From JBGAPH01 sp046349955 (GTDB lineage: Bacteria; Planctomycetota; Planctomycetia; Pirellulales; JBGAPH01), in the NCBI GenBank assembly GCA_046349955.1, contig JAXMBI010000021.1, forward strand, positions 76,915-140,914: a stretch of 64,000 nt of DNA, in the 5' to 3' direction. The notes under the pieces were generated by a model. That model did no database searches and was not told where the DNA came from. It was given only the letters and a program-made list of their open reading frames with translations. Both the position numbers and the translations under genes were made by a program. Below, one piece after another: positions 26,079 to 35,248 of the stretch. Within the stretch, counting starts at the first letter, position 1. Each line of letters starts with the position of its first letter.

Positions 26079-27655
26079 TTCTGCGAGAGCCAGCGGTTCC
26101 AGGCGAGCAGGAGGAGGGCTGCCAAACCATAGGCCAGGGCCAGTCGTACGGGCGTTTGCGATCCGCCGAACTCCGGCAACTCCGGCATCGACCAGGGAAG
26201 AATCATCGGGCTGCCAGGAAAGGGCGAATGAATGACGCCGAACAATGCGCAGATTCCGGCGATGCCCAAGAATGCTGCCGCCCGGGGGAGCTGGCGGTCG
26301 ATGAGTGCCGCCAGCGCCGAGGCCCAGAGCAAGCTGGTGACGATGAAGCCGGCGGCGAGAATCCGCAGGGTGAGGAGTTGGGCGTTCAACGGCGCCGCAA
26401 GCTGCTCGATCCGCAGGTTGGCCTGCGCCAGCAAGTTGTCTGCGAACAGCATGACGAGCGACGCCAGGGCGGGAGCGCAAGCGAGCGCCACGGCCGGATA
26501 GTGGGCGATCGGCGTGGCGTGAAAGCTTTGCGACGTGATTTCGAGGCCAATGAAGACCAGGATCGGAAACACCGTAGGCTTGGCGATCGCCACGTAGATA
26601 TAGCCAAAATACCCCAGCAGCCCCGCCGAGCCGATGAACAGCGCGGTGGCCAAGGTGTAGGCCGCGCGGCCTCCCATGGCCTTGTAGGCGGGGTGGCCGA
26701 TGTAGGGGGTGGTCTGAATCACGCCGCCGCACAGAGCTGCCGCCACGGTGGCGATCCCTTCAACGCCGATCACCCAGCCCGTCGAGTATTCGTCGCCGGC
26801 GGCCGCGGCGCTCTCGGTGCAGTCGATGCCGCCGATCACCGTGCCCAGGGCGAACGGGAGCACGATCGGCAGGTACTGCACCGTGTCGCGCATCGCCCCG
26901 AGCCAGTTGAAGGAGAACGCCTCGAGCCACTCCAGCGGCAGCAGGCCGTCGGCCGGATTCACCGGCGGCGTCTCGCGGGTCGTCCAGCCAGCGGCGACCA
27001 GTAAGTAATAAAGCCCGCTCCCCACGATCAGGGCACCCAGCGCGCCGGGCATCCGTCCCGGCAACCGCAGCCGGGCAACGAGCGTCCCCAGAATCAGGGC
27101 GAGCGAGACCATGCCTACGAGCGGCTCGTGAAAAACCTCCACGAGCGGCATAAAGCTGATGAGCACCAGGGCGACCGCGGCCAGTGAGCCCAACAGCCCA
27201 GCGCGCGGCAACATCCGCCTAACCCAACCGGAAACAAACGCGCAAGCAATTTTGAACAAACCGCTTAGCAAAATTGCACACATGCCAATATGCCAGGCGT
27301 GGCGGGCGGCGGCCGTCTCATCCAGCCCAAGTTGCTTAGCCGCCACGAACGCCGGCCCGATCACGAACAGCAGCAGCCCAAAGGTGCTGGGCGTGTCGAG
27401 CCCTAAAGGCATGGCCGTAATATCGTTGCGTCCGGTCCGCTTTGCCAGGCGGAAGGCCATGAACGTGAAGGCCAAGTCCCCCACCAGCACTCCAAGCGCC
27501 GTCCCGGGAATCATGTGGCGCAGGGCAAACTGGGCAGGAAACTTGAAGACCTCGGCCAGCAAACTTACGGCCAGCACCAAGCCGGCCACATTGTCTAACA
27601 TCAAGCCGAAAAAGGCATTTACGTCGCCCGGAGCCGCCCAGCGATACGGTTTCAC
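26063..27655 (-). CDS. NCS2/AzgA-like permease
   Basis: 530 residues with about twelve hydrophobic helices; the start is GTG 27655. The conserved pore segments of the nucleobase-cation symporter 2 fold can be seen: NDITAMPLGLDTPSTFG, IGGIDCTESAAAAGDEYSTG and GGVIQTTPYIGHPAYKAMGG. Members carry purines, pyrimidines or related anions; this subgroup is divergent, and its substrate is not known. It is separated from the sigma-factor gene by a 240-base divergent gap. Confidence 0.8.
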   Translation of the reverse strand: MKPYRWAAPGDVNAFFGLMLDNVAGLVLAVSLLAEVFKFPAQFALRHMIPGTALGVLVGDLAFTFMAFRLAKRTGRNDITAMPLGLDTPSTFGLLLFVIGPAFVAAKQLGLDETAAARHAWHIGMCAILLSGLFKIACAFVSGWVRRMLPRAGLLGSLAAVALVLISFMPLVEVFHEPLVGMVSLALILGTLVARLRLPGRMPGALGALIVGSGLYYLLVAAGWTTRETPPVNPADGLLPLEWLEAFSFNWLGAMRDTVQYLPIVLPFALGTVIGGIDCTESAAAAGDEYSTGWVIGVEGIATVAAALCGGVIQTTPYIGHPAYKAMGGRAAYTLATALFIGSAGLLGYFGYIYVAIAKPTVFPILVFIGLEITSQSFHATPIAHYPAVALACAPALASLVMLFADNLLAQANLRIEQLAAPLNAQLLTLRILAAGFIVTSLLWASALAALIDRQLPRAAAFLGIAGICALFGVIHSPFPGSPMILPWSMPELPEFGGSQTPVRLALAYGLAALLLLAWNRWLSQNPLPP

Positions 27656-27896
27656 GCTCCCCCCTAGTGGTGTCGGGGCATGGGTTTTGCATTTACGTTC
27701 CCCAGGAGTCTACGGACTGCCTGGCCGCGGTGTCAATTTTCCCTTTTCGTCTGTTTTTTCCGCGGTGACACGATGCGGGCACTTCGCATCGAAGTCTGGT
27801 AAACTTGAGCACGTACGGGATGTGTTTGGCCTCTCGAGGATTTTGCTCGAGCAGACCGTAGCCGGCCGAACCGTTCCCTAGTAGAGGCCGTATCCT

Positions 27897-28556
27897 ATGT
27901 TGAGCACCAAATTCGGGAATAAACGCTTGCTGACGACCGAATCGGCCCCCCTGGCGACGATGACGGACGAGGAGCTTCTCCTCGCGTATCGCGCTGGCGC
28001 CGACCGAGACCACTTCGAGGAGTTGGTCCGGCGTTACGAGCGCGAGATCTACAGCTACCTGCGTAGGTATCTCGCTGACCCCGAGATGGCGCAGGACGCG
28101 TTCCAAACGACGTTCCTGCAGGTTCACCTCAAGTGCCATCAGTACGAGGCCGGCCGCAAGGTCCGCCCATGGCTGTACACGATTGCGACGCACCAGGCGA
28201 TCGACGCCCAGCGGCGCAACAAACGGCACCGCATGGTGAGCCTGGACCGTAGCAACCACCGGCGCGATGAAGACGAATCGGGCTCGCTCGGCGAGCTGCT
28301 GGTGAGCCGAGAAATCGGCCCCGGCGGCCAGTTCGAGAACACCGAGCGACGCGAGCGGATTCGCAGCGCCGTGCAGAACTTGCCCGACCAGCTCCGCAGC
28401 GCGATCACCTTGGTGTACTACCAGGGGCTCAAGTATCGCGAAGCGGCCGACGCGCTGGGCATTCCCGTGGGCACGGTGAAGAGCCGCCTGCACGCGGCCA
28501 TTGAAAAGCTCGATCAGGCCTTGGATTCCGCCAGCCCTTTTGCCGACCATGACTAG
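27897..28556 (+). CDS. ECF-type RNA polymerase sigma factor
   Basis: 219 residues. Region 2 is at about 36-105 (FEELVRRYEREIYSYLRRYL, QDAFQTTFLQVH, RPWLYTIATHQAID) and region 4 at about 160-208 (LPDQLRSAITLVYYQG, PVGTVKSRLHAAIEKL). The N-terminal 21 residues before MTDEELLL may not belong; ATG 27960 is an alternative start. Its ATG-side neighbour is the coupled membrane gene, whose start overlaps its stop by eight bases (ATGACTAG). That layout is typical of a sigma/anti-sigma pair. Confidence 0.93.
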   Translation: MLSTKFGNKRLLTTESAPLATMTDEELLLAYRAGADRDHFEELVRRYEREIYSYLRRYLADPEMAQDAFQTTFLQVHLKCHQYEAGRKVRPWLYTIATHQAIDAQRRNKRHRMVSLDRSNHRRDEDESGSLGELLVSREIGPGGQFENTERRERIRSAVQNLPDQLRSAITLVYYQGLKYREAADALGIPVGTVKSRLHAAIEKLDQALDSASPFADHD

Positions 28557-29562
28557 TCCAAGCCGCGATGAGCTGGTGAACTATCTGCTGGGGGCTCTCG
28601 ACGAGCCCGACCGGCTGCGGGTGGCTGCCCGCCTCGAGATCGACGCTGAGTGGCGCGAAGAGTACTGGCGGCTGCGGCGCTGCTTCGACGCTCTCGAAGA
28701 GGACAACGAAGAGCATCAGCCGCCGCCGGGTCTGACGGCCAGCACCTGCGATTTTGTGGCTCAGGCCGCCGAGTCGGGCGCGCTGTCGATGGCCAGTCGC
28801 ATGGAAGGTCCGCCGCCGGGCAGCGTGCGTTGGACCATGGTCGACGCGGCGATGGCGGCCGGCGTGTTCATTGCGGCCTCGCTCTTGCTCTTTCCCGCGA
28901 TGATGCACAGCAAGCTCGTCGCCGAGCTCGATTCTTGCAAGAACAACCTCATGCAGCTCGGCGTGGGCTACGCCCAATACGCCAACTTCTTCCACGGCAT
29001 CATGCCAGCGGCCTCGGCCAGCGGCAATCGCGCCTTGGCCGGCATGGCGCCTTTGGCCCTGAGCAACTTCGGCTATTTGAACAACGATCATGCCGTGCTC
29101 TGTCCCGGCGATGAGAAGGCCGTCGATCAACTGCGGGAACGGAAGTCGTTCAAGCTGCCGCTGCTGATCGAGATCGACCGGGCCGACCTGGTCAAGCTGC
29201 AAAGCCTGCGGAAGCAGCTCGGTTCCTATGGTTATGGCCTGGGCATCGTCATCCACGGCCGCTACGTTCCGCCGCGGATGCGGGGCCGCCAGCACTACGC
29301 GATCGCCGCCGACTCCCCCGGCTGTCCGCTCACGGGGCGTCCGACGCGCAATCACGGCGGCAAGGTGACGAACGTGCTGTTCGAAGATCTGCACGTCGAG
29401 TCCTTGACCGACGGCCTGGTGCTCGAATCGTCGTTCCATAACTACAAGGACGAAGTAGCCGCCGGGCTCGAGCTCGACGACGCCTGCATCGCCTGCCCGG
29501 GCTCGCCGCCGCTCCGGGGCATCACCCCGCTCGACATGCGGATTCAGTGCACGAACGAGTAG
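28549..29562 (+). CDS. Anti-sigma-like membrane protein with a DUF1559-like C-terminal domain
   Basis: 337 residues. The cytoplasmic N-terminus (1-50) has the helical, acidic look of anti-sigma domains (RDELVNYLLGALDEPDRLRV). One membrane helix lies at about 100-118. The outer part begins DSCKNNLMQLGVGYAQYANF, close to the CANNLKQLGLAL region of DUF1559 proteins. It ends NHGGKVTNVLFEDLHVESL, a variant of the DUF1559 H-X9-DG motif with the glycine replaced. The start overlaps the sigma gene by eight bases. It likely holds and releases the sigma factor; the sensor role of the outer domain is inference. Confidence 0.75.
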   Translation: MTSPSRDELVNYLLGALDEPDRLRVAARLEIDAEWREEYWRLRRCFDALEEDNEEHQPPPGLTASTCDFVAQAAESGALSMASRMEGPPPGSVRWTMVDAAMAAGVFIAASLLLFPAMMHSKLVAELDSCKNNLMQLGVGYAQYANFFHGIMPAASASGNRALAGMAPLALSNFGYLNNDHAVLCPGDEKAVDQLRERKSFKLPLLIEIDRADLVKLQSLRKQLGSYGYGLGIVIHGRYVPPRMRGRQHYAIAADSPGCPLTGRPTRNHGGKVTNVLFEDLHVESLTDGLVLESSFHNYKDEVAAGLELDDACIACPGSPPLRGITPLDMRIQCTNE

Positions 29563-29630
29563 CGGCAGTCTTCTCGGCCGTATAGCGGCAGTGCCTCTTG
29601 GCCGCATAGCGGCAGCGCTCTCTGCCTTCG
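29560..29630. repeat. Three tandem TAGCGGCAG units
   Basis: Units of 23, 24 and 24 bases begin at 29560, 29583 and 29607 (TAGCGGCAGTCTTCTCGGCC and variants). The TAG of the first unit is the stop codon of the anti-sigma-like gene. Confidence 0.8.
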
Positions 29631-29745
29631 CGCCAGGCAAGTCTTTTCGCGCGCCGGCGAATAACTCTCCAAACGCGCGCGAAGTTGGCGTAGAATCGAG
29701 CCCGTCGATTCGCTTTTGCCGCACGGCTCTGGAGAGTTGCCTCGC

Positions 29746-30165
29746 ATGTCGGCTTCTGATCCTGTCACGTTGGGGGCCCGTATCGTCGGCGGAGTGTTCG
29801 GCTTCACGTTTGCCGGCATCGGCCTGGCGGTGCTGGGCTTCATGTGGGGCTTCCTCGGGGGAGACGCGTTCGGCGGCTTCGGCGGACCGCCGCTCTTCTT
29901 CCGCATCTTCGCCAGCCTGATCGCCCTGCCTTTTGTGGTGGTCGGGGGTGCGGCCTTGTTGGCGGCCATCACCGGCAAAGCGATGGCGTCGACGCCCGCG
30001 GGCATCGTGCAGGGCATCGCCACTCGGAGCAATGCGACTCCGACGGCCGCGCGCTACGAGTGCCCCCAATGCAGTTCGCCGTTGGCCGACCGCTCCGACG
30101 TTTCGCCGCACGGCGACGCCAAGTGCGGACACTGCGGTTCGTGGTTCAACGTTCACGGGCGATAG
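29746..30165 (+). CDS. Small membrane protein with a C-terminal zinc ribbon
   Basis: 139 residues from ATG 29746, which has GGAGAG upstream. Two membrane helices are predicted (about 11-37 and 53-77), joined by a Gly/Phe-rich loop. A zinc ribbon follows: CPQC at 106-109 and CGHC at 127-130. The organisation suggests a membrane-tethered adaptor; the function is unknown. It follows the anti-sigma-like gene by about 180 bases across the tandem repeat. Confidence 0.75.
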   Translation: MSASDPVTLGARIVGGVFGFTFAGIGLAVLGFMWGFLGGDAFGGFGGPPLFFRIFASLIALPFVVVGGAALLAAITGKAMASTPAGIVQGIATRSNATPTAARYECPQCSSPLADRSDVSPHGDAKCGHCGSWFNVHGR

Positions 30166-30314
30166 GCCCGCGATTGCAGACCTCGGCGGGTGGCTGGGTC
30201 GAGCACGCGAGCCCCCAGGCTTCGCCCGTCGAATCATCGGACGATTGCAGACCCCTTAGTCTGGCGATACGGTAGGGGCAATTCCCCGCCGCCCGACTGT
30301 CTGTGAGGTGCTCC

Positions 30315-31181
30315 ATGCTCGTTCGCCGTTGCCTTGCTCCCTGCCTGGCGTTGCTCGCCTTGGCAACTTCGCTCTCGGCGGAGACGCCCAAGCTGGCCGA
30401 GTCGCTTACGTTCCACGCCGGCTTCGACGGCAAGACCGACGCGGCTTTCGCCAAGGGAGACAAGCGGCTCTACACCTCGCCGACGGTCGAGAACCGGCAG
30501 CCCAAGCCCGGGCTGCAGGCAGCCGGGGCAGCGCTCGTGCCCGGGGGGAAATTCGGCGGCGCGCTCAAATTCGGGCAAAAGGCGCCAGAGGCCGTGATGT
30601 ATCAGGCGGCCGAGAACATGCCCTATCGGAACAGCGACTGGAACGGCACGGTGTCGCTGTGGTTGAGCCTCGATCCCGAGCGAGATCTCGAGCCCGGCTT
30701 TGCCGATCCGATTCAGATCACCGAGCGCGGCTGGAACGACGGGGCCTTCTTCGTCGACTTCACCAAGGACGACACGCCGCGGCATTTTCGCCTCGGGGCC
30801 TTCGCCGACCGTAAGGTGTGGGACCCTCAGGAGCGCGACTGGGACTCTCTGCCGGTCTCCGAGCGGCCGATGGTCGAACTCGCGGAACCCATCTTCGGCC
30901 GCGGCCGCTGGACGCACGTGGCCTTCACGTTCGAGAACTTCAACTCCGGCGGCGACGACGGCGTGGCCACGCTTTACATCGACGGCCAACCGCAAGGCAG
31001 CCTGCAGGGGCGCCGGCAAACGTTCACCTGGGACCCGGCCAAGTCGGCCATCATGCTGGGGCTGAGCTACGTGGGCCTGATCGACGATCTGGCGATCTTC
31101 GACCGGGCGCTCACAGCCGAGGAAATCAAGCAGCTTTACGCGTTGCCGCAAGGCGTTGCCTCGCTGCACAAAACCCCTTGA
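30315..31181 (+). CDS. Secreted LamG/concanavalin A-like domain protein
   Basis: 288 residues from ATG 30315, with GAGGTG six bases upstream. A signal peptide ends near LSA. The body is a single LamG-type beta sandwich: SLTFHAGFDGK, NGTVSLWLSLD, WTHVAFTFEN and the typical end LIDDLAIFDRALTAEEIKQLY. Such domains bind carbohydrate or protein at the cell surface. It is convergent with the CotH gene, which starts its 3' end 14 bases away. Confidence 0.86.
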   Translation: MLVRRCLAPCLALLALATSLSAETPKLAESLTFHAGFDGKTDAAFAKGDKRLYTSPTVENRQPKPGLQAAGAALVPGGKFGGALKFGQKAPEAVMYQAAENMPYRNSDWNGTVSLWLSLDPERDLEPGFADPIQITERGWNDGAFFVDFTKDDTPRHFRLGAFADRKVWDPQERDWDSLPVSERPMVELAEPIFGRGRWTHVAFTFENFNSGGDDGVATLYIDGQPQGSLQGRRQTFTWDPAKSAIMLGLSYVGLIDDLAIFDRALTAEEIKQLYALPQGVASLHKTP

Positions 31182-31194
31182 TCGGCAACCGGCG

Positions 31195-32601
31195 CTACTT
31201 CCGCTCCGGAGGCGGTGGGAGAAGCGGGAAGGGGAAGCCGCGCGTGGGGACAAAGCCTTTGGACGTGCCAGCCACCTGGGCTGCGGCCGAGTCGGCTCGA
31301 CCTTCGAGGAACGTGTCGAGCTTCGCCTCGGCGCCGCCGCCAAACACTTGCCCCTTGCCTTCCTTGCGCGATTCGGAAGCCTGCTGCTCGCGGCCTCGCA
31401 AGTCGCCGACAGCCCCTTCGATCGCCGCCAGTTCCTTCACCAGCCGAGCCTTTTCGAAGACGGTCGCCGTCAAGTCCCGCAGGAGCGCCTGATAGCGCTC
31501 CCCCACGCGCGGAATCGCCAGCAGCCGTTCGGTCAGCCGGTGCTTGCCAGCGTAGGGATGCATCAAACGCAGGTTCATCAGTTCGGCGTTCGAGCCCAAC
31601 ACGCCGGGGAAGTTGCCCAGCGCGCGGTCGACGTCCCAGGGGATGAAGTGGAACTGCCCGCTCGTCGGATGCAGATAGAGATAGTAGTTGTGGCCAAGCA
31701 CGAAGAAGCTGTCGGTGTTGGCTACGAACGCCGTGGCGGCCAAGAACCGCAAGTAGGCCTCGACGTCGAGGAACGACTCGATCTGCTCGGCGAACGCCTG
31801 GTCCTCGGCCTGCGCCACCAGTCGAGCGAACGCCATGAGCCGCTCCGCTTCGTCGGGCTTCGCCTCGCGGGCGGGCTCGTAGGCCTGTGCGTAGGCGGTC
31901 CAGTCCTCTCCCAAATCTTCGATGTCGCGCACGCGCTCAGGCTTGAAGAGCAGTCCCTCGCCCGCGCCCAACCGATCCTGGAGGAACGCTTTGTCCACCG
32001 CTTCGACCACGGTGTAGACGCCCAACAGTTCCTGGTCGAACTTGCCCGGCACGCTCAGGCGGACCTCGGCAAGTGCGGTACGCGGAGCGGGGACGCCGGC
32101 TGCCCGGTAGAGGCTGTACCCCAGCGTCTCGCGGCACTTGGTGGGATCGGCGGCGCCGGCGTGGAGATTGATCGTCGGGCTCCCCTGAAAGAGGGCCTCT
32201 GCGCCGTGTCGATCGAGATCGACCTTGATCGATTTCTTGGCGGTGTGTCGAGAGTCGCCAATGGTGCCATTGCCCTTGTAGCGGATGCCTACGGGATCGA
32301 AACGCTGCCCCGCCAACGTGACCGCACCCTTGGACCAGGGGAGATCGACGCCAAAGTTGTTGCGATGCACTTCCAGCCCCGCGGCGGCGTTCGCGGATTC
32401 ACGCCGATCGGGCACAAAGCCAAACCAGGTGAACTTGCCTTCACGCGGCTGCATCGCCTCGTAATCGGCCGCAGTGATCTCGAGCAGTACAGGGCGCACC
32501 TGGAGCGGCTCGATGAACACGTCATCGACCGCCTGGGCGTTCGACGCGCAAACGAGGCCAGCCAAGATCAAGCCGCAGGCTGAGAACAGTCCGTTGCGCA
32601 T
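31195..32601 (-). CDS. Secreted CotH-kinase-family protein
   Basis: 468 residues from ATG 32601, with a signal peptide ending NAQA. The CotH features are present: VGIRYKGNGTIG, KKSIKVDLDRHG, the TALAEVRLSV strand, LGVYTVVEAVDKAFL and FHFIPWDVDRALGN with the metal/ATP-binding acids. CotH proteins of spore coats are atypical kinases that phosphorylate proteins. Many planctomycete homologues are secreted, and their substrates are unknown. The C-terminus (about 420-468) is Gly/Glu-rich and Pro-rich. Confidence 0.86.
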   Translation of the reverse strand: MRNGLFSACGLILAGLVCASNAQAVDDVFIEPLQVRPVLLEITAADYEAMQPREGKFTWFGFVPDRRESANAAAGLEVHRNNFGVDLPWSKGAVTLAGQRFDPVGIRYKGNGTIGDSRHTAKKSIKVDLDRHGAEALFQGSPTINLHAGAADPTKCRETLGYSLYRAAGVPAPRTALAEVRLSVPGKFDQELLGVYTVVEAVDKAFLQDRLGAGEGLLFKPERVRDIEDLGEDWTAYAQAYEPAREAKPDEAERLMAFARLVAQAEDQAFAEQIESFLDVEAYLRFLAATAFVANTDSFFVLGHNYYLYLHPTSGQFHFIPWDVDRALGNFPGVLGSNAELMNLRLMHPYAGKHRLTERLLAIPRVGERYQALLRDLTATVFEKARLVKELAAIEGAVGDLRGREQQASESRKEGKGQVFGGGAEAKLDTFLEGRADSAAAQVAGTSKGFVPTRGFPFPLLPPPPERK

Positions 32602-32793
32602 CGTCGCGCCTCTGAGTGGACGGGAGAGAGGAAGCCGCAAAGCCGAGGGGAGGGGGCAGGACCCGAACCCGATTGTACTCTAGAACCGACCGCATTTCGG
32701 CACGGGATCTGCATACGGCGTGTTAAGCAGATTTACCCTACCCGCCTGCCACGAGTTTCGCGGCGGGCTTTGCCGACTACGGGAGGAAACGCC

Positions 32794-33150
32794 ATGCACT
32801 GTGCCGACGAATTCCTGCGAGATCGCATCGTTCAATCGGCGGGCCGTCGTTCGGTGGCCTGCCCAAGAGTTTCCACGACTCTGGCCATGTGCGGCGGTGG
32901 CCTCTTGGCCGGGATCGGGCTGGCGAAGCTGCTCCGGGCGCCCAGTTCCTGGGGCGGGGTGCTGGCGACGGGGCTGGGTGGGGCGCTTGCCTACCGGGGG
33001 TGGCGGGAATGGCGCCAGCAGCAGAATCTGGAGATGCTCGACGACGAGCAGTTGGCTGGCTACGTCGCCGGGAACCCGATCGACGAATCCTCGTGGGAGT
33101 CGTTCCCCGCCAGCGACGCCCCGGCTCGGCGGCAGCCGACTGCGTGGTAG
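32794..33150 (+). CDS. Small protein with an ESFPASD motif
   Basis: 118 residues from ATG 32794, with GGGAGG upstream. One or two short hydrophobic stretches (ALAMCGGGLLAGIGLAKLL region, about 31-67). It ends in IDESSWESFPASDAPA. The SxESFPASD pattern is found at the end of many small bacterial proteins whose function is unknown. The gene is convergent with typA. Confidence 0.68.
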   Translation: MHCADEFLRDRIVQSAGRRSVACPRVSTTLAMCGGGLLAGIGLAKLLRAPSSWGGVLATGLGGALAYRGWREWRQQQNLEMLDDEQLAGYVAGNPIDESSWESFPASDAPARRQPTAW

Positions 33151-33184
33151 GCAGGCCGGTCGCAGGCAAGGCCCTTGTGCGAGG

Positions 33185-35005
33185 TCACACCTGCGCCTTT
33201 TGCCGCTCCGCCCGCTTACGGCTCGTTTCGGTGAGCACGATCTTGCGGAGGCGGATCTTGGTGGGGGTCACCTCGACCAATTCGTCTTCCTCGATGTATT
33301 CGAGGGCGGCCTCGAGCGAGAGGTCGCGCGGCGGCTTGAGCAGGATGTTGCGGTCGCTGCCGGAAGCCCGCATGTTGGTGAGCTTCTTTTCCTTGGTCGG
33401 GTTGACCGTCATGTCTCCCTGACGGCTGTTCTCGCCGACGATCATCCCTTCATAGACTTCGTCGCCGGGACCCACGAACAGGTCGGCCCGCTCCTGCAAG
33501 CCGTCGAGCCCATAGGCCACCGCCTTGCCGCCGACCATCGAGATCAGCACGCCGTTGGGCCGGCCGGCGATGTCGTCCTCCGCGGGGCGGTATTCCTCGA
33601 AGCGGTGATGCACGATCGCCGTACCCTGCGTCGCGTTCAGCAGCCGCGTCCGCAGGCCGATAAGCCCGCGCGACGGAATGAGGAACGCGACGTGGGTATA
33701 CTCGCCCCGGTTGTGCATCTGCTGCACCTGGCCGCGACGTGAGCCGACAAGCTCCATCACGGCGCCCAGCTTGTCGGCCGGGGCCTCGACGACGAGCGAC
33801 TCGAACGGCTCTTCGAGCACGCCATTGTTGTTGTGGAGGATCACCCGCGGCTTGCCCACCGAGAGCTCATACCCTTCGCGGCGCATGGTCTCAATCAGCA
33901 CCGACAGGTGCAAGAGCCCGCGGCCGGCGACCGCCAGCGCGTCGCTGTTTTCGACAGGCCGGACCCGCAGCGCGACGTTTTTCTCGAGCTCTTTCATCAG
34001 CCGATCGCGGAGATGGCGATTGGTGACGTACTTCCCTTCGCGGCCGGCGAAGGGGGAGTTGTTGATCGTGAAGATCATCTCGAGCGTCGGCTCGTCGACC
34101 TCGAGCCGCGGCATGGCCCGCCGCGTTTCGGGGTCGCTGATCGTGTCGCCGATCTCCAGGTCTTCGAGGCCGACGATGGCGGCGATGTCTCCGGCCTCGG
34201 CCGTTTCGACCTCGGCTCGGCCCAGCTTGTCGAACGTGTAGAGCGTTGTCACGCGGCCGACCTTCACCTGGTCGTCGGCCTGCATCAGGGCCACTTGCTG
34301 TCCCTTGTTGAGCGAACCGGCCTGCACGCGGCCGATGCCGATGCGGCCGACGTAGCTCGTCCAGTCGAGCGTGGTGACGAGCATCTGCAGCGGCTTGTCA
34401 GGCTCGACCTCGGGCCCGGGAATCGACTTGAGGATCAGGTCGAACAAGGGCTGCATCGAGTCGCCGCGCACATTCAAGTCGTGCGTGGCATAGCCGTCGC
34501 GGGCGCTGGTGAAAATGTAGGGGAAGTCGGCCAACTCGTCGTCGGCGCCCAACTCCAGGAACAACTCGAAGGCCTCGTCGAGCACCTCCTTGGGGCGGGC
34601 ATCGGGCCGGTCGACCTTGTTGACCACCACGACCGGCCGCAGTCGGTAGCTGAGCGCCTTTTGCAGCACGAACCGCGTCTGGGGCATCGGCCCTTCCGCG
34701 GCGTCGATGAGCACGAGCGCCCCGTCGGCCATCCGCAGCACCCGCTCCACCTCGCCGCCGAAGTCGGCGTGGCCCGGGGTGTCGATAATGTTGATCTTCA
34801 CCCCCTGGTAATGGAGGGCGATGTTCTTGGCCAAAATGGTGATGCCGCGTTCCCGCTCCAGGTCGTTGGAGTCGAGAATCCGCTCGCCGACGAGCTGGCT
34901 GGCGCGGAATTCGCCGCTCTGCCGCAGCAGGCAGTCGACGAGGGTGGTCTTGCCGTGATCGACGTGCGCGATGATGGCGATATTACGGATGTCGTTGCGT
35001 CGCAT
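33185..35005 (-). CDS. typA: Ribosome-associated translational GTPase TypA/BipA
   Basis: 606 residues, the usual length. The G1 motif AHVDHGKTT is at 13-21, and DTPGHADF and NKVDRPDA follow. The EF-G-like domains III and V and the TypA-specific C-terminal domain (GQMTVNPTKEKKLTNMR-like segment) complete the protein. It acts on ribosomes under stress and in 50S assembly. ATG 35005 has no clear Shine-Dalgarno sequence. Confidence 0.96.
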   Translation of the reverse strand: MRRNDIRNIAIIAHVDHGKTTLVDCLLRQSGEFRASQLVGERILDSNDLERERGITILAKNIALHYQGVKINIIDTPGHADFGGEVERVLRMADGALVLIDAAEGPMPQTRFVLQKALSYRLRPVVVVNKVDRPDARPKEVLDEAFELFLELGADDELADFPYIFTSARDGYATHDLNVRGDSMQPLFDLILKSIPGPEVEPDKPLQMLVTTLDWTSYVGRIGIGRVQAGSLNKGQQVALMQADDQVKVGRVTTLYTFDKLGRAEVETAEAGDIAAIVGLEDLEIGDTISDPETRRAMPRLEVDEPTLEMIFTINNSPFAGREGKYVTNRHLRDRLMKELEKNVALRVRPVENSDALAVAGRGLLHLSVLIETMRREGYELSVGKPRVILHNNNGVLEEPFESLVVEAPADKLGAVMELVGSRRGQVQQMHNRGEYTHVAFLIPSRGLIGLRTRLLNATQGTAIVHHRFEEYRPAEDDIAGRPNGVLISMVGGKAVAYGLDGLQERADLFVGPGDEVYEGMIVGENSRQGDMTVNPTKEKKLTNMRASGSDRNILLKPPRDLSLEAALEYIEEDELVEVTPTKIRLRKIVLTETSRKRAERQKAQV

Positions 35006-35248
35006 GGACTTCGAGTGTGGCCCTCAGTCTGGACCATTCCCTGGGTGAATCGCCTGGAGTTCTCGCGCTCGGGCCCGTAGCGACTGCCCCGCCGTGGCCG
35101 CGCCGTGCTGTTCCGTACGGAAAGATCCGCCCCCGATCGGTGGTCCTATCTTACCACCGGGAGTCAAGGGGGCGAAAGCCGAGTTGCGGCAAAGGCTTGT
35201 TAGCTTTTGCTGTAAAGCCCAGCTATGGGGGCTGCTAGCTGCCCCGTT

